NCBI GenBank assembly: GCA_036384915.1
Contig: DASVLJ010000076.1
Coordinates: 1-54,495 of the forward strand
Direction of reading: 5' to 3'
DNA length: 54,495 nt
DNA from: PKWO01 sp036384915
Lineage (GTDB): Bacteria; Pseudomonadota; Gammaproteobacteria; Burkholderiales; Burkholderiaceae_D
Shown: positions 18,167 to 28,400 of the stretch, one piece after another
Position numbering within the stretch: the stretch's first letter is position 1
Layout: the number at the start of each line of letters is the position of its first letter
Position numbers and translations under genes: made by a program
The notes under the pieces: generated by a model
The model's database searches: none
What the model saw: the letters and a program-made list of their open reading frames with translations, nothing else
What the model was told of the DNA's origin: nothing

Positions 18167-18967
18167 TTATTTCGCCCATTCCAGATGGACGACCCGATAG
18201 CCGTGATCCTTCAGCGCCTTCAGCAAGGCGGGCATCGCGGCAGCCGTCGGCGCGTTGGCGTCGTGCATCAGGATGATGCCGCCTCCAGTGATATTCAGAT
18301 TATCGACCAGGCGCGTAACCAGCTTTTCCGCGGTGTCGTCGGCTTGCCAATCGCCGATGCCGACGTCGATGGACATCACTGTCAGGTGCTCGCCTTCCAT
18401 GGCTGCCATCAGCGTCGGCGTTTCTTCAAGAAAAGGAAAACGATAAGCCGGCGCTGCCGTGCCGAAAACCGCCCGGTAGGCATCTTGCGCCCGCTTCAAA
18501 TCGTCCAGTTGATCGGCCTCGCTCATGCTCGGGGAATGAAGATGCGCATAGCTATGCAGGCCAATGGAATGCCCTTGCGCCAATTCTTCACGCGCAAGAT
18601 CGGGAAATTGCGCGAGATTGGCGCCAACAGTCATGAATGTCGCCTTGGCGCACTGCTGCTCCAGGGCTTTGAGCACCAGCGGCGTGGTTTCAGGCCTGGG
18701 GCCATCGTCGAACGTCAGCACGACCTCACCGCGGTCAAGCGGGAGCGCTGCGTGCTGGGTTTTGCCGTAGGCGGCGAATTCGCGCTTGAGCGTCAAGGTT
18801 CTCGCCGTGCCCAGCGCGTCCGGTCCGCAGGCACCAAGCGCGGATGCCGGAAATGCGACGGATGCAACAAGCAATCCCAACACCGGGAGTATCGAGAGCA
18901 ACGAGGAATAGGTCGGCCTGGGGATTGACATGAGGCTTGACCCGGTTGCCGGTATTTGCAGTTTCAT
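18167..18967 (-). CDS. polysaccharide deacetylase (CE4/NodB)
   Basis: Secreted carbohydrate esterase family 4 protein, 266 aa. NodB motifs: TFDDGP (catalytic base and metal aspartate), HSYAH (metal histidines), a degenerate third motif RFPFLEE, DVGIGDW and LMHD near the C-terminus. ATG at 18967 is chosen because GGAGG stands four bases upstream and it exposes a signal peptide ending near ASALG; the frame itself is open much further. It is divergent from the GH39 gene, and 169 bp separate them. A weak relative of the operator core at 19000-19017 points at this gene. CE4 enzymes act on acetylxylan, chitin or peptidoglycan. Here removal of acetyl groups from plant hemicellulose is the natural guess, but substrate is unproven. 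Confidence 0.87.
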   Translation of the reverse strand: MKLQIPATGSSLMSIPRPTYSSLLSILPVLGLLVASVAFPASALGACGPDALGTARTLTLKREFAAYGKTQHAALPLDRGEVVLTFDDGPRPETTPLVLKALEQQCAKATFMTVGANLAQFPDLAREELAQGHSIGLHSYAHLHSPSMSEADQLDDLKRAQDAYRAVFGTAAPAYRFPFLEETPTLMAAMEGEHLTVMSIDVGIGDWQADDTAEKLVTRLVDNLNITGGGIILMHDANAPTAAAMPALLKALKDHGYRVVHLEWAK

Positions 18968-19042
18968 TTTCCTCCAATATGCATGCCGACCATTTTCATC
19001 AATGGAATGCCGCCAAGTCAACACGGATTCCGGAGTCTGGCG

Positions 19043-19103
19043 AATTTCATAAAATAAGAAGCGCATTTTCATTATTGCGCCGATACCTGGGCTCTTCCAG
19101 AAT
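19043..19103 (+). promoter_or_regulatory. XylR-type promoter module of the GH39 gene
   Basis: Weakest but complete copy of the 61-bp module: AATTTC half-site at 19043, ATTTTC at 19065, ATTGCG core, -35 TTGCGC at 19075-19080, 17-bp spacer and a perfect CAGAAT -10 at 19098-19103. The CTTGG element between half-sites is not conserved. The predicted transcript starts about 27 bases before the ATG. The spacing and -10 identity make the match hard to dismiss. Confidence 0.6.
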
Positions 19104-19136
19104 GCAGCACGGTATCCTTGCTTAGGAAGAGAAAAA

Positions 19137-20705
19137 ATGACCTTGAGAACAGTCGGCAGCCTCATCGCCTGCAGTATGTTGGCCCTGCCCTTGCAGTGCC
19201 TGGCGCAAAATCGGGAAATTCATGTTGACGTCAATCGCGTCCAGGGAACGCTCGCGCCGACCTTCAAGATTGCCGTGGGTGCCGGCCGCGCCAACGAGGG
19301 TTTGCGCGCGGACTGGCAACAACAACTGGCGGAAATCAAGCACGACGCAGGATTCAGGTACATCCGCATGCACGGCCTGCTTAGCGACGACATGGGGGTG
19401 TATCGGATCGACGCGCAAGGCAGGGAGCAATACAATTTCCAGTATATCGATGCGCTTTACGATTATCTTTTGAGCATAGGTGTCAAACCGTTTGTCGAGC
19501 TGGGTTTCATGCCCTCGCAGATGGCCAGCGGCGACAAAACCGTTTTCTGGTGGCGCGGCAACGTTACGCCGCCCAGGAGCTACGATAGCTGGGCGCGCCT
19601 GATCGCGAAGCTGACCGAGCACTTCACCGAGCGCTACGGCGCCGACGAAGTCGCCAGCTGGTATTTCGAAGTGTGGAACGAGCCGAATCTGGGAGGTTTT
19701 TGGGCCGGGTCGCAAGACGATTATTTCAAGTTGTACAGCAGCACGGCCCGCGCGATCAAGAGTGTCGACAGCCGTTACAAGGTGGGCGGGCCAGCCACGG
19801 CCGGCGCGGCATGGATACCGGAGATGATCGCCTATTGCGCCAAAAACGCGATACCGCTGGATTTCGTCAGCACGCATTCTTACGGGGTCACGCAAGGCTT
19901 TCTCGACGAATACGGCACGACCGGCACGGTGTTGAGCAAGGATGAAGGCGCGATCAGCAACGACGTGCAAAGGAACCGCAGGGAAATCGCCGCGTCGGCC
20001 ATGCCGAACCTGGAGCTGCATTACACCGAATGGAGCTCGTCCTACACGCCGTCCGACCCCACGCACGACAGCTATCATCAGGCGGCGTATATCCTGCAAA
20101 AACTGAAGCAGGTCGGCGGCACGGCGCAATCGATGTCGTACTGGACGTTTACCGACATCTTCGAAGAGGCGGGGCCGCGCATGGAGGCTTTCCATGGCGG
20201 ATTCGGCTTGATGAATACGCAAGGCATCAAGAAGCCGGCTTACTTTGCCTACCAGTTCTTGAATCAGCTCGGGCCGACCGAGCTGCAAGACGACGACAGC
20301 CAATCGATCGCGGCCACGGACAAAAAGGGCAACATCCAACTGCTGCTCTGGGACTATTCGCGCACCTTGCCGGACGGGGTCAACAATCAGCAGTATTTCA
20401 TCAAGGATCTGCCTCCGGCGGGCAAGGGCGAGGTTCGGGTTCAATTCGGCGGACTCAAGGCCGGTTCCTACACCCTGACACGCTCCCATGTCGGCTATAG
20501 GCACAACGACGCCTATACCGCGTATATCGGCATGGGTTCGCCGAAACAATTGACCAAGGCCCAAGTCGCCACGCTAAAATCGCTTGCCGACGGCAAACCC
20601 GAGGAGCGGGAAACCGTAAAGGTCGCGGCCGACGGGCGCGTCAGCATCAAATTGCCGATGCGCGAGAACGACGTTTATTTGCTCGAGTTGAGCGCCAACC
20701 GCTGA
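19137..20705 (+). CDS. GH39 glycosidase (beta-xylosidase type)
   Basis: Secreted GH39 retaining glycoside hydrolase of 522 aa. A signal peptide occupies about the first 23 residues (hydrophobic core, LAQ end). The (beta/alpha)8 barrel carries the acid/base glutamate in EVWNEPN near residue 181 and the nucleophile in HYTEWSSS near 297. A beta-sandwich accessory domain fills the C-terminal 150 residues, as in known GH39 xylosidases. Ribosome-binding site AGGAAGAG precedes the ATG. GH39 is not a standard member of characterised xyloglucan loci, so it may serve a beta-linked xylosyl branch or xylan oligosaccharides entering by the same route. It is divergent from the CE4 gene and convergent with GH31, and has its own predicted XylR-type promoter. 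Confidence 0.9.
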   Translation: MTLRTVGSLIACSMLALPLQCLAQNREIHVDVNRVQGTLAPTFKIAVGAGRANEGLRADWQQQLAEIKHDAGFRYIRMHGLLSDDMGVYRIDAQGREQYNFQYIDALYDYLLSIGVKPFVELGFMPSQMASGDKTVFWWRGNVTPPRSYDSWARLIAKLTEHFTERYGADEVASWYFEVWNEPNLGGFWAGSQDDYFKLYSSTARAIKSVDSRYKVGGPATAGAAWIPEMIAYCAKNAIPLDFVSTHSYGVTQGFLDEYGTTGTVLSKDEGAISNDVQRNRREIAASAMPNLELHYTEWSSSYTPSDPTHDSYHQAAYILQKLKQVGGTAQSMSYWTFTDIFEEAGPRMEAFHGGFGLMNTQGIKKPAYFAYQFLNQLGPTELQDDDSQSIAATDKKGNIQLLLWDYSRTLPDGVNNQQYFIKDLPPAGKGEVRVQFGGLKAGSYTLTRSHVGYRHNDAYTAYIGMGSPKQLTKAQVATLKSLADGKPEERETVKVAADGRVSIKLPMRENDVYLLELSANR

Positions 20706-20723
20706 GCGCTTGTGCAAGCATCA

Positions 20724-20780
20724 GCGGATTTGCCTGCGCCATTGCGCCGGCAAATCCGCAGCAACAAAGCAAGGCTTTTT
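20724..20780. terminator. terminator region between GH39 and GH31
   Basis: A perfect 11-bp stem (GCGGATTTGCC with GGCAAATCCGC, 20724-20734 and 20749-20759) is followed on the plus strand by a six-T run at about 20775-20780. A small GCTTG/CAAGC hairpin lies just before it. The position between two convergent genes supports termination in both directions. Confidence 0.65.
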
Positions 20781-20783
20781 TGA

Positions 20784-23678
20784 CTATCTCTCGACGACGA
20801 GCCGGTTGCCGTCATAGGTCACGGTCTTGCCTGCGGCATCGAAGTCGGCGCTGGAATCCCCGGTCTGGATGAATCGGACACGGAACTGGCGTGTGGCCAC
20901 CATGCCGCGATATTGTCCGGTCCGCTTGCCGATGGTCAACGTTCCGGTCTTGTCGTCATAGTGCAGCGGTATGCGGCTGTATTCGCCTCGCGTGTACGCC
21001 TTGGTTGTACCGTCGTCCTCATACAAACTGAAATCCCCGTTGGCGCCGCCATAGACGTTCAGTGTCATTGGCGCAGCGGGAGATTCATCGACATATTGCG
21101 TCACCGGCCCGGTCGGCAAAATGGCGCCAGCCCTGACCAGCAAGGGGATGCGGGACAGCGGCGCCGCGACGACCGCCGTCGCACCGCCGGCATAGCGTTT
21201 GCCCGTGTAAAAGTCGTACCACGCCGCGCCTTTGGGCATGTACACGCCGCGCTCGCGCGCGCCATAGGTATAGACGGGCGCCACCATCAGGCTATGGCCG
21301 AACAGATATTGGTCCTTGATATCCTTGACCTGTTCATCCTTGGGAAAATCCATCACCAGAGCGCGCATGATCGTGCCGGACTGGAAATAGACGTCCGAGG
21401 CCGTGGTGTAGATATAGGGCATGAGGCGGTAGCGCAAGCGGTCGTACCAGACCATGGATTCGCGCATCTCCGATCCTTCCGGCGCGATATTGTAGATTTC
21501 GCGCTTGACGACTTCGCCATGCGAACGGAACAAGGGGCTCAATGCGCCGAACTGGAACCAGCGCAGGTTCAGCTCCTGCCACTCCTTGGCATCGGCCGGA
21601 TCGATCTGCCTGGTTCCCGTGGTGCGGTTCTCCTGCGCAGAACCGATATCGCCGCTCTGAAAGCGCTCTTCCTGGGCATAACCGCCGATGTCATGCGTCC
21701 AGTTGGGGATGCCGGACATGGAAAAGCTGACGCCGGCCGAAATCTGGTCGTACAGGTTGTTCCAGCGTGCGGCCGTGTCGCCGCTCCAGACCGCCGTGGC
21801 ATTGCGCTGGATGCCGGCGAACCCGGAGCGCGACAGGATGAATTGCCGCGTATCGGGCTGGTCATGCTCAAGCCCGTCGATCATGGCTTTCGTATGCATC
21901 AAGCTGTAGGGGTTGTAAGTGATCTCGCCGCTGCCATAGACAGTCGGGCCGATCAGCTTCTTGAAATCCACCGGGCGGGTGTTGGACAGGACATCCGGCT
22001 CGCTGTTGTCCATCCACCAGGCATCGATGCCGAGACCGCCGAGCTTGTCGTGGATCTGGCGGTAGTAGGTGTCGCGCGCTTCCTGTGTGTAGGGGTCGTA
22101 GTGGCTGTTCTTGTAGCCCGGGCCGACCCAGTCGAGATCGCCGTTTTCGACGTTCCTGGTCCACATATGGCCTTTGGCGGCCAGTTCCTTGTAGTTGTCG
22201 GTATTGGCGTAGAACTTGCCCCAGATCGACAACATGATGTGCGCATGTTCTTTGTGGACCTCGTCGACCATACCCTTTGGATCGGGAAAGCGGACCTTGT
22301 CGAAGTCGTGCGAGCCCCAGCCGTTTTCCGGCCAATAGAACCAGTCTTGCACGATGTTGTCGAGCGGCCAGCCGCGCTTGCGGTATTCGTGCACCGTGTC
22401 CAGGAGCTGTTGCTGCGTTTCATAGCGCTGGCGCGATTGCCAAAACCCGTAGGCCCATTTCGGCATCATCGGCGCCTGGCCGGTCAGATGGCGATAGCCG
22501 GCGATCACCTGGTCCAGCTTGTCGCCATCCATCACGTAGTAATTGATGCCCTGCGCGATTTCGGAAGAAAACGTCAGCGAATGCCGCTCCGCCTCGGGCA
22601 GCGGGTTGCTATGGGTGATGGTGACCATGCCGCCGGCCGGTTTCCATTCCAGATGCAGCTTGACCGGCTTGTCCTTGGCGAACGTCACCTCGAAATTGTG
22701 ATACCAGGGATTCCATCCCTGGCGCCACACGTCGAGAACCTGCTTGCCGTCCAGGCTCAGGGTGGCGTAATCGGATGCGTAGAGCTGCATCTTGTGGATG
22801 CCCGGCTGGTCGGAACGCAGGCTGGCATCCCACACCACCTTGACGTCTTTCAAGTCTTTCGGAGAGGCGAGTTCCTTGGGCCAGTTCTCGGCCACGTCCT
22901 TCAGGTATTGGTAGGCGATGTCGGTCTCGTGCCGTGTCAGCACGAGCTTCCCGTCGACGTAGTAGCGCGCGGTCAATCCTCCCGGCTGCCCCTGATCGTC
23001 GGTAAGCTTGAGATCGCGGGCCAGCGGTCCGTACGGCTTGGGATTGCCGAAGCGGGAAATGGAATTGTTATCCCACAGGATCCCGTAGTTCTTGTCCGAT
23101 AGCAGGAACGGGACGGCCACATCCATGTTGTGCTGCGCCAGAAGCACGTCTTCGCCGTTGAGATTCATCTGGGCGTTCTGATGCTGGCCCAAACCGTAGA
23201 AGGCTTCCTTGGTACCGGGGTTGAATCCCTCCTTGATCGCGACGAAGGGCTTGCCGCCGACGTCCACCGGGGTAAAGCTTTCCGCCGATTGCTCGAGCAG
23301 CAGCTTGCCCTGGGCATTGCGGAATTGCAGATAGCCGGTCTTGAGCGACACTTCAGCGGAAATCCCTTCCGTGCGCAAGGTGACCGACGCGCCTTTACGG
23401 GCCACCGTGAATTTGCAGGCGCAAGGCGTGGCCACCGTCATCAAGGACGGCGTGAGCGCCTTCCCCGGCTGGTCGAGCTTCACGACGTGGATGATGTTGC
23501 CGCTCATGACTTCGAGGCGCACTTCCCTGGCCGTACCCGCATCGGGTTTGACCACGATGCCGGTAGCGGTCTGCTCGACGCTGCCCGCCATCGCGTGACA
23601 AGAGATGGCGAGCAGCATGCTTGCCGACAGGCACTTTACGACACGCTTCGGCACATGCCTCGACTCAAGCGATTGCAT
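20784..23678 (-). CDS. GH31 alpha-xylosidase with PA14 insert
   Basis: Secreted alpha-xylosidase, 964 aa, removing non-reducing-end xylose from xyloglucan oligosaccharides. A signal peptide ends near residue 32 (AMA-G). The GH31 nucleophile aspartate is in WWMDNSEPD near residue 555, and the barrel start reads DNIVQDWFYW. Between residues of about 235 and 365 a PA14-like beta domain (ARYYVDG..., YASDYATLSLDG..., PVKLHLEW) interrupts the N-terminal beta-sandwich. The same insertion is known in Cellvibrio japonicus Xyl31A, where it favours longer xyloglucan oligosaccharides. The gene is last of the TBDR-GH35-GH31 operon, 41 bp after GH35, with GGAGAG before the ATG. Specificity for xylose over glucose is inferred from this architecture and the operon. 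Confidence 0.93.
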   Translation of the reverse strand: MQSLESRHVPKRVVKCLSASMLLAISCHAMAGSVEQTATGIVVKPDAGTAREVRLEVMSGNIIHVVKLDQPGKALTPSLMTVATPCACKFTVARKGASVTLRTEGISAEVSLKTGYLQFRNAQGKLLLEQSAESFTPVDVGGKPFVAIKEGFNPGTKEAFYGLGQHQNAQMNLNGEDVLLAQHNMDVAVPFLLSDKNYGILWDNNSISRFGNPKPYGPLARDLKLTDDQGQPGGLTARYYVDGKLVLTRHETDIAYQYLKDVAENWPKELASPKDLKDVKVVWDASLRSDQPGIHKMQLYASDYATLSLDGKQVLDVWRQGWNPWYHNFEVTFAKDKPVKLHLEWKPAGGMVTITHSNPLPEAERHSLTFSSEIAQGINYYVMDGDKLDQVIAGYRHLTGQAPMMPKWAYGFWQSRQRYETQQQLLDTVHEYRKRGWPLDNIVQDWFYWPENGWGSHDFDKVRFPDPKGMVDEVHKEHAHIMLSIWGKFYANTDNYKELAAKGHMWTRNVENGDLDWVGPGYKNSHYDPYTQEARDTYYRQIHDKLGGLGIDAWWMDNSEPDVLSNTRPVDFKKLIGPTVYGSGEITYNPYSLMHTKAMIDGLEHDQPDTRQFILSRSGFAGIQRNATAVWSGDTAARWNNLYDQISAGVSFSMSGIPNWTHDIGGYAQEERFQSGDIGSAQENRTTGTRQIDPADAKEWQELNLRWFQFGALSPLFRSHGEVVKREIYNIAPEGSEMRESMVWYDRLRYRLMPYIYTTASDVYFQSGTIMRALVMDFPKDEQVKDIKDQYLFGHSLMVAPVYTYGARERGVYMPKGAAWYDFYTGKRYAGGATAVVAAPLSRIPLLVRAGAILPTGPVTQYVDESPAAPMTLNVYGGANGDFSLYEDDGTTKAYTRGEYSRIPLHYDDKTGTLTIGKRTGQYRGMVATRQFRVRFIQTGDSSADFDAAGKTVTYDGNRLVVER

Positions 23679-23719
23679 TTTCTTATTCTCTCCAGATTTT
23701 CTTCCTCAGCCGGCAACCG

Positions 23720-25432
23720 TCAATAGGTGCCGACCGTCACTTTCAAAACCACGGGCTCATCGACGAAATTCAAGCCCCAATCGGTCTGGTCGCCATTCCA
23801 GTTGCGTTCCATGATCCATTTTCCGGCGGCGTCGAAATGCCCTTCCTCGACCCGCGCCAGCATCGAAGGCTTTCCTTCGTTGGCACCCGAGCCCGCGATA
23901 CCGACCCTGGCATGCTGGCCGACGATGATGAACTCTCCCGCGCCGATCTGGGCGATGGCGACACCGCCCGAGGGCGACGCCGTATTGTCCGGCAAATCCT
24001 TCAAGTCCGGGAACATCTCCTTGTTGCCGAACTGCCACTGGCGGAACGAAACCGTCACCCGCCAATCCTTGAGATCGATGGTTTGGTCGGTATGCTCGTC
24101 GTTCTCGGCAACGCCGTGCGTGCGGCCTTCAAACGCCCATTTGGCCCACTGGCGCTCCATGGGCTGAAATGCCGCGTAGATTTTGGCAAACGGCTCCACC
24201 ATGGGCTTGCCGGTCTGCCTGGCACCCAGGGGATAGTTGCTATAAGTGGTGTAATCGATGCCGAACGGCGAAAACCCCAAGGCACCGCGCCCCAGCACCA
24301 GGTAGGCAAAACGGGCGTACTCCGAAGCGTTGCTCATCTCCGGCATCATCAGCGGATTATCCGGACGCTGCAACACGTCGAGCGTCGCGTCGAATTTCTT
24401 CCAGTTCGCCCCATAGATGTCGGGGGCTATCCAGTCGATGTGCGGCGCCACCGCCTTATAGATGCCGACCACGTCATAGCTCGGTTCGCCGCTGGGAAAA
24501 TCCTGCTTCCACGGCGCCATGGGCGCGAGAGGGTCGCGCACCACGCTGTTGACATACATCGGCAAATCGTACGCCTCGCGCCCGGCCTTGGCGACAGCTT
24601 CCACGTAGCTGGCGATGGCGTAGGCATGGAAATACTGGTCGGCATAATCGCCGTAGACTTGTGCCCAGGTGCCTTCCTTGGCCAGCGGAACGGGCGCCTT
24701 CTGCCGCGCCAGCACGGCCGAAGGAACCGGCTGCGCGAACGCAGCCTGCGCTTTGCTACCGAAATCGCGCACCAGTCCATAGGTGCCGATTTCGTTTTCC
24801 ACCTGCACCGCCAGCACCGTATGCGCCTTGCCGTCGGTTTCCTTGAGATGGCGCATCAGGGCGACGAACGCTGTCTTGTCGGCCTGCAGCGTCTCCTCGC
24901 CCATCGGCGAGAGGCAATAGCTGCGCTTGCCTTCCTTGTCGAGCATGCGCGGAAAGCGCCGGTCATTGAATTTCACCCATTCCGGCGTGTATTGCGGGCT
25001 GGTGTTCTTCCAGGTGCCGAACCACAGCAACACGACGTGCAATCGGTTCTCGCGCGCCTGCTTCAGCAAGGTATCGACGTAGCCGAAATCGAACTTCCCT
25101 TCCGTCGCTTCGATCTGTTCCCAGGCAACCGGGATTTCGACGGTATTGGCATGCATGTCGCGCAGTGCCGGCCATACCTTCGCCAAAGCCGCCGGGTAAT
25201 TGCTTGAGTTGTGCACCTGGCCGGCGAGCATGACGAAGGGCTCGCCGTCAACCATCAGGGCATAGCGGCCGTCTTTTTGCACAAGGTGCGGCGCGCTGCC
25301 GTCGGAGGCATGCGCCGGGCCGCACATGGCAAACGCCAGTGCGGCCGCGGCGGCAAAGTGCGTGACGGTGCGGGAAGGGGCAAGGCCTGTCGGCGCCCCT
25401 TCCCTGCGCATGCGCGATATCACGCTCCGCAC
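23720..25432 (-). CDS. GH35 beta-galactosidase (Bgl35A-like)
   Basis: Secreted GH35 beta-galactosidase, 570 aa, expected to strip galactose from xyloglucan side chains. Acid/base glutamate in VQVENEIGTYG near residue 211; nucleophile in MMPEMSN near 362. The C-terminal beta domain (about 440-565) is the one found in the short proteobacterial GH35 group that includes Cellvibrio japonicus Bgl35A. A signal peptide ends near HAS at residue 43. The first codon is GTG at 25432, two bases after the receptor stop; the ATG at 25411 is also possible and gives a more normal signal length. Tight coupling to the TonB receptor implies that the substrate is an imported xyloglucan oligosaccharide in the periplasm. 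Confidence 0.92.
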   Translation of the reverse strand: MRSVISRMRREGAPTGLAPSRTVTHFAAAAALAFAMCGPAHASDGSAPHLVQKDGRYALMVDGEPFVMLAGQVHNSSNYPAALAKVWPALRDMHANTVEIPVAWEQIEATEGKFDFGYVDTLLKQARENRLHVVLLWFGTWKNTSPQYTPEWVKFNDRRFPRMLDKEGKRSYCLSPMGEETLQADKTAFVALMRHLKETDGKAHTVLAVQVENEIGTYGLVRDFGSKAQAAFAQPVPSAVLARQKAPVPLAKEGTWAQVYGDYADQYFHAYAIASYVEAVAKAGREAYDLPMYVNSVVRDPLAPMAPWKQDFPSGEPSYDVVGIYKAVAPHIDWIAPDIYGANWKKFDATLDVLQRPDNPLMMPEMSNASEYARFAYLVLGRGALGFSPFGIDYTTYSNYPLGARQTGKPMVEPFAKIYAAFQPMERQWAKWAFEGRTHGVAENDEHTDQTIDLKDWRVTVSFRQWQFGNKEMFPDLKDLPDNTASPSGGVAIAQIGAGEFIIVGQHARVGIAGSGANEGKPSMLARVEEGHFDAAGKWIMERNWNGDQTDWGLNFVDEPVVLKVTVGTY

Positions 25433-25434
25433 GA

Positions 25435-28400
25435 TCAGAAGGAGTAGCGCAGTTGCGCGTTATACCGCGGCCCGGTGGCAAACCATGCCCGGCCCTCCAG
25501 CCCATTGTGCTGCTGCATCAACTGCGTGTAGATGGCATTGTTGATGTTTTGCGCTTCCAGCACGATGCTCAGATCGTCGGTGATCTTGTACGAGGCGGAC
25601 ATATCCAACTGGCCATAGTCGCCAGCCCAGATCGGCAAGCCCCAGGTTACATTGTGCTGACCATAGGTGGGGCTGGCGGGATTGGTGTCCAAACCGTCCG
25701 AACCTTGCGTTGGGTTCACGTTGACCGCTTGAAGATACTTGGAACGCCAGTTATAAGCCAGGCGCGCCGAAAACGGTCCCTTGTCGTACAGAAGAGCCAG
25801 GTTATAGGAACGGCGCGACAGCCCCTGCAAAGGCAGATTGCCGAAAGTCTGGCCGTTCGTGTCGCAGCCATTGAGATTCATCGCCAGATTGGATCCGACG
25901 CTGCTGCCCGTGCAATAGGCTTGGGTCACCGGGGAATACAGGTCCTCGTGGCTGTCGACATAGGTGAAATTGCCTTGTACGCCGAAGCCCGACCACCATC
26001 CCGGCAACATGTCGAAATATTGCTGGTAAGCCAACTCAAACCCGCGCGCCGTCCCGCTCGCGCCATTGATGGGGCCAGTGACAGAGAAGTTCTGCGCCGT
26101 GCCGCTATTGTCGTTAACCGCATAGTTGAACGTCTCATTGATGATGATATCTTTGAGCCGCTTGTCGAACACCGCGAAGGTCAAGGAGCCGACCGGAGAG
26201 AAGTACCACTCGGCCGTCAGGTCGACCTGATTGGACTTGACGGGGCTCAGCATAGGATTGCCGACGGCCACGCCAGACAGATTCACGTTGCTGACGTTGA
26301 CGGTATTGCCCGTCGTCGTCGAGGTGACGCCTTCGGACAAGGTGGTGTACGCCTGCATTTGCGAAGGATCGGGGCGCGAGATGGCAGTCGAGTAGGCAAA
26401 CCGGAACTGCAGCTGGTCGCTAGTCTTCATGCGCAAATTCAACGACGGCAGCGCATCGACATAAGAGTGGCTGAAATCCTGCTCCTTGGCGAACGCCGTG
26501 ATGGAGGGAACGGTAACGCCCGTCACCGTGGAACCCGACGGGATGTTCACGCTTGGCGTGAAGGCCACGTAGCCATGCGCTACCGACTGGGTCAACACGT
26601 AGCGCAACCCGACGTTGCCGTCGACCGGGTATTTCAGGTTGTCGAATTCGAAGCGAAGCTGGGAATACGCCGCCTCGGTCTGCTCGGATTGGCTATTGTT
26701 GCCGGACGGATCGGTGCCGAAAGTCGCGGGATTCCAGTTGCCGCAGGTATTGCCGGAAACGCACAGCGAGTTGGTGTAATTGTGCAAGGCCGCATAGCTG
26801 CTGGGGAAGCCCGTGGTCGTCGATACGTTGGGGAAAACCAGCGCCGGCACGGAAGCGCCGCCATTGAAGAAGTTGTTGAATGAATGCAGACTGGCGCCGC
26901 CGCTGAAGCGCGGATCGCCCATATACGCGAGGCCCGTAATGTCCCAGCCTATTTGCCATGGTTGCGTGATCGCCGCCCAGTTGTAACCTGGATTGGAATT
27001 CTGGGTCAGCGAATTGCGGTCGGTCAAACGCACGCCGAAACGCAGGTCGCGCAAAATGGGATCGTCGAAATCGAACTTGGCATCGCCCTTCCAGGCAAAT
27101 TCTCTGGCTGTGCCCTCGTCGAAATGCTCCATCGTGTAGGCCCAATAATAATTATTGGGATTGGCCATGTATGCGATGTCGGAAGCCGAAAAAGAGAGCC
27201 TGGGTGCGCCGGTGCCGCTCAGATTGACCGTTTCGCTCGGCAATTCGATGCCTGCTCCGACTGTCGAGTCGAAGCTCTTGGTCCTGGAGTAGATATATTG
27301 CGTATCGGAAGTCAGCGTCCAGCGGTCCGAAGCCCGAACCCTCAATTTCCACGACAGGTCTTTGGTGTCGGATATGCGATTCGCGGTGCGCGTGTCGTCG
27401 CCGAAGTTGATGCCGCCGTCGGCCGAATCGGACAGCGTGCCGCTGATGAGGTTCCCATTGGGGGCATAAGTCGCGTTGCTGGCCGTAATGTTATAGGCGT
27501 TGGCCTGGGAAAACAGTGCATTCTCGTTCCACTGCATGTCGTAATGCGAGTCGAAGAACGTCAAGGAGGAATAGGCCTTGCTGTTTTTCCATTCCAGCGC
27601 GCCGTAGAGGCCGTCACGCTTGCGATCGAAATCGAGCGTCCGGTAATCCACTCCCTTGGGAATCCAGACTGTCTGCCCCGGCACCACGGTCGTCAACGGA
27701 TAGTACGTTTCAGCCTGATAGGCATCCGTGCGCACTTTGCTTTCCGAATGCGCCACATCGATGAGCGCGCCGAACTGGCCGGCATCGGTGCTCCAGCGGT
27801 TGGACAACAGGGCGGAGAACGACGGCGTCGGGCTGCCGCCCATGAGGCTGGAATACGATTCCTGCAAGGAAAACGCCCCCTTCAATCCCTTGAAGTCGAA
27901 CGGCATTGCAGTGCGCAGGTTGACCAGGCCGCCGATGGCGCCTTCGATCTGCTCGGCAGACGGGTTCTTGTAGACGTCCACGCCGGCCATCAATTCGGGC
28001 GGCACATCCTCGAAATTCAATGCGCGGCCGCCGTTGGCGGAAAATTCGTCGCGCCCATTCAATTCCGAACGGACGTAGCTCAAGCCGCGAATCTGCACGC
28101 CGGAACCTTCCACCGAGAAGTGTTCGGGGTCGGATGCCGCCATGGTGTGGTCAATGGTGACGCCGGTCACGCGCTGCAAGACTTCCGTCACCGAACGGTC
28201 AGGCAATTTGCCGATGTCGTCGGATGCGATCGAATCCATGACTTCATCGGAATCCTGCTTGATTTTCTGGGCCGAGCGCAAGGCTGCGCGCTGCCCGGTC
28301 ACGACGACGATGGACGGGTCCGATGCCGGCTTGTCGGCGGGTGCCGCTTGTGTCGCGGGTTGTGCCGCGGGTTGTGTCGCGGTTTGTGCCATCGCAATGC

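Noticed and set aside
28330..28395. Tandem GGTTGTGYCGC repeats near the receptor start
   Set aside because: They encode the Gln/Pro/Ala/Thr linker after the signal peptide and need no separate explanation.
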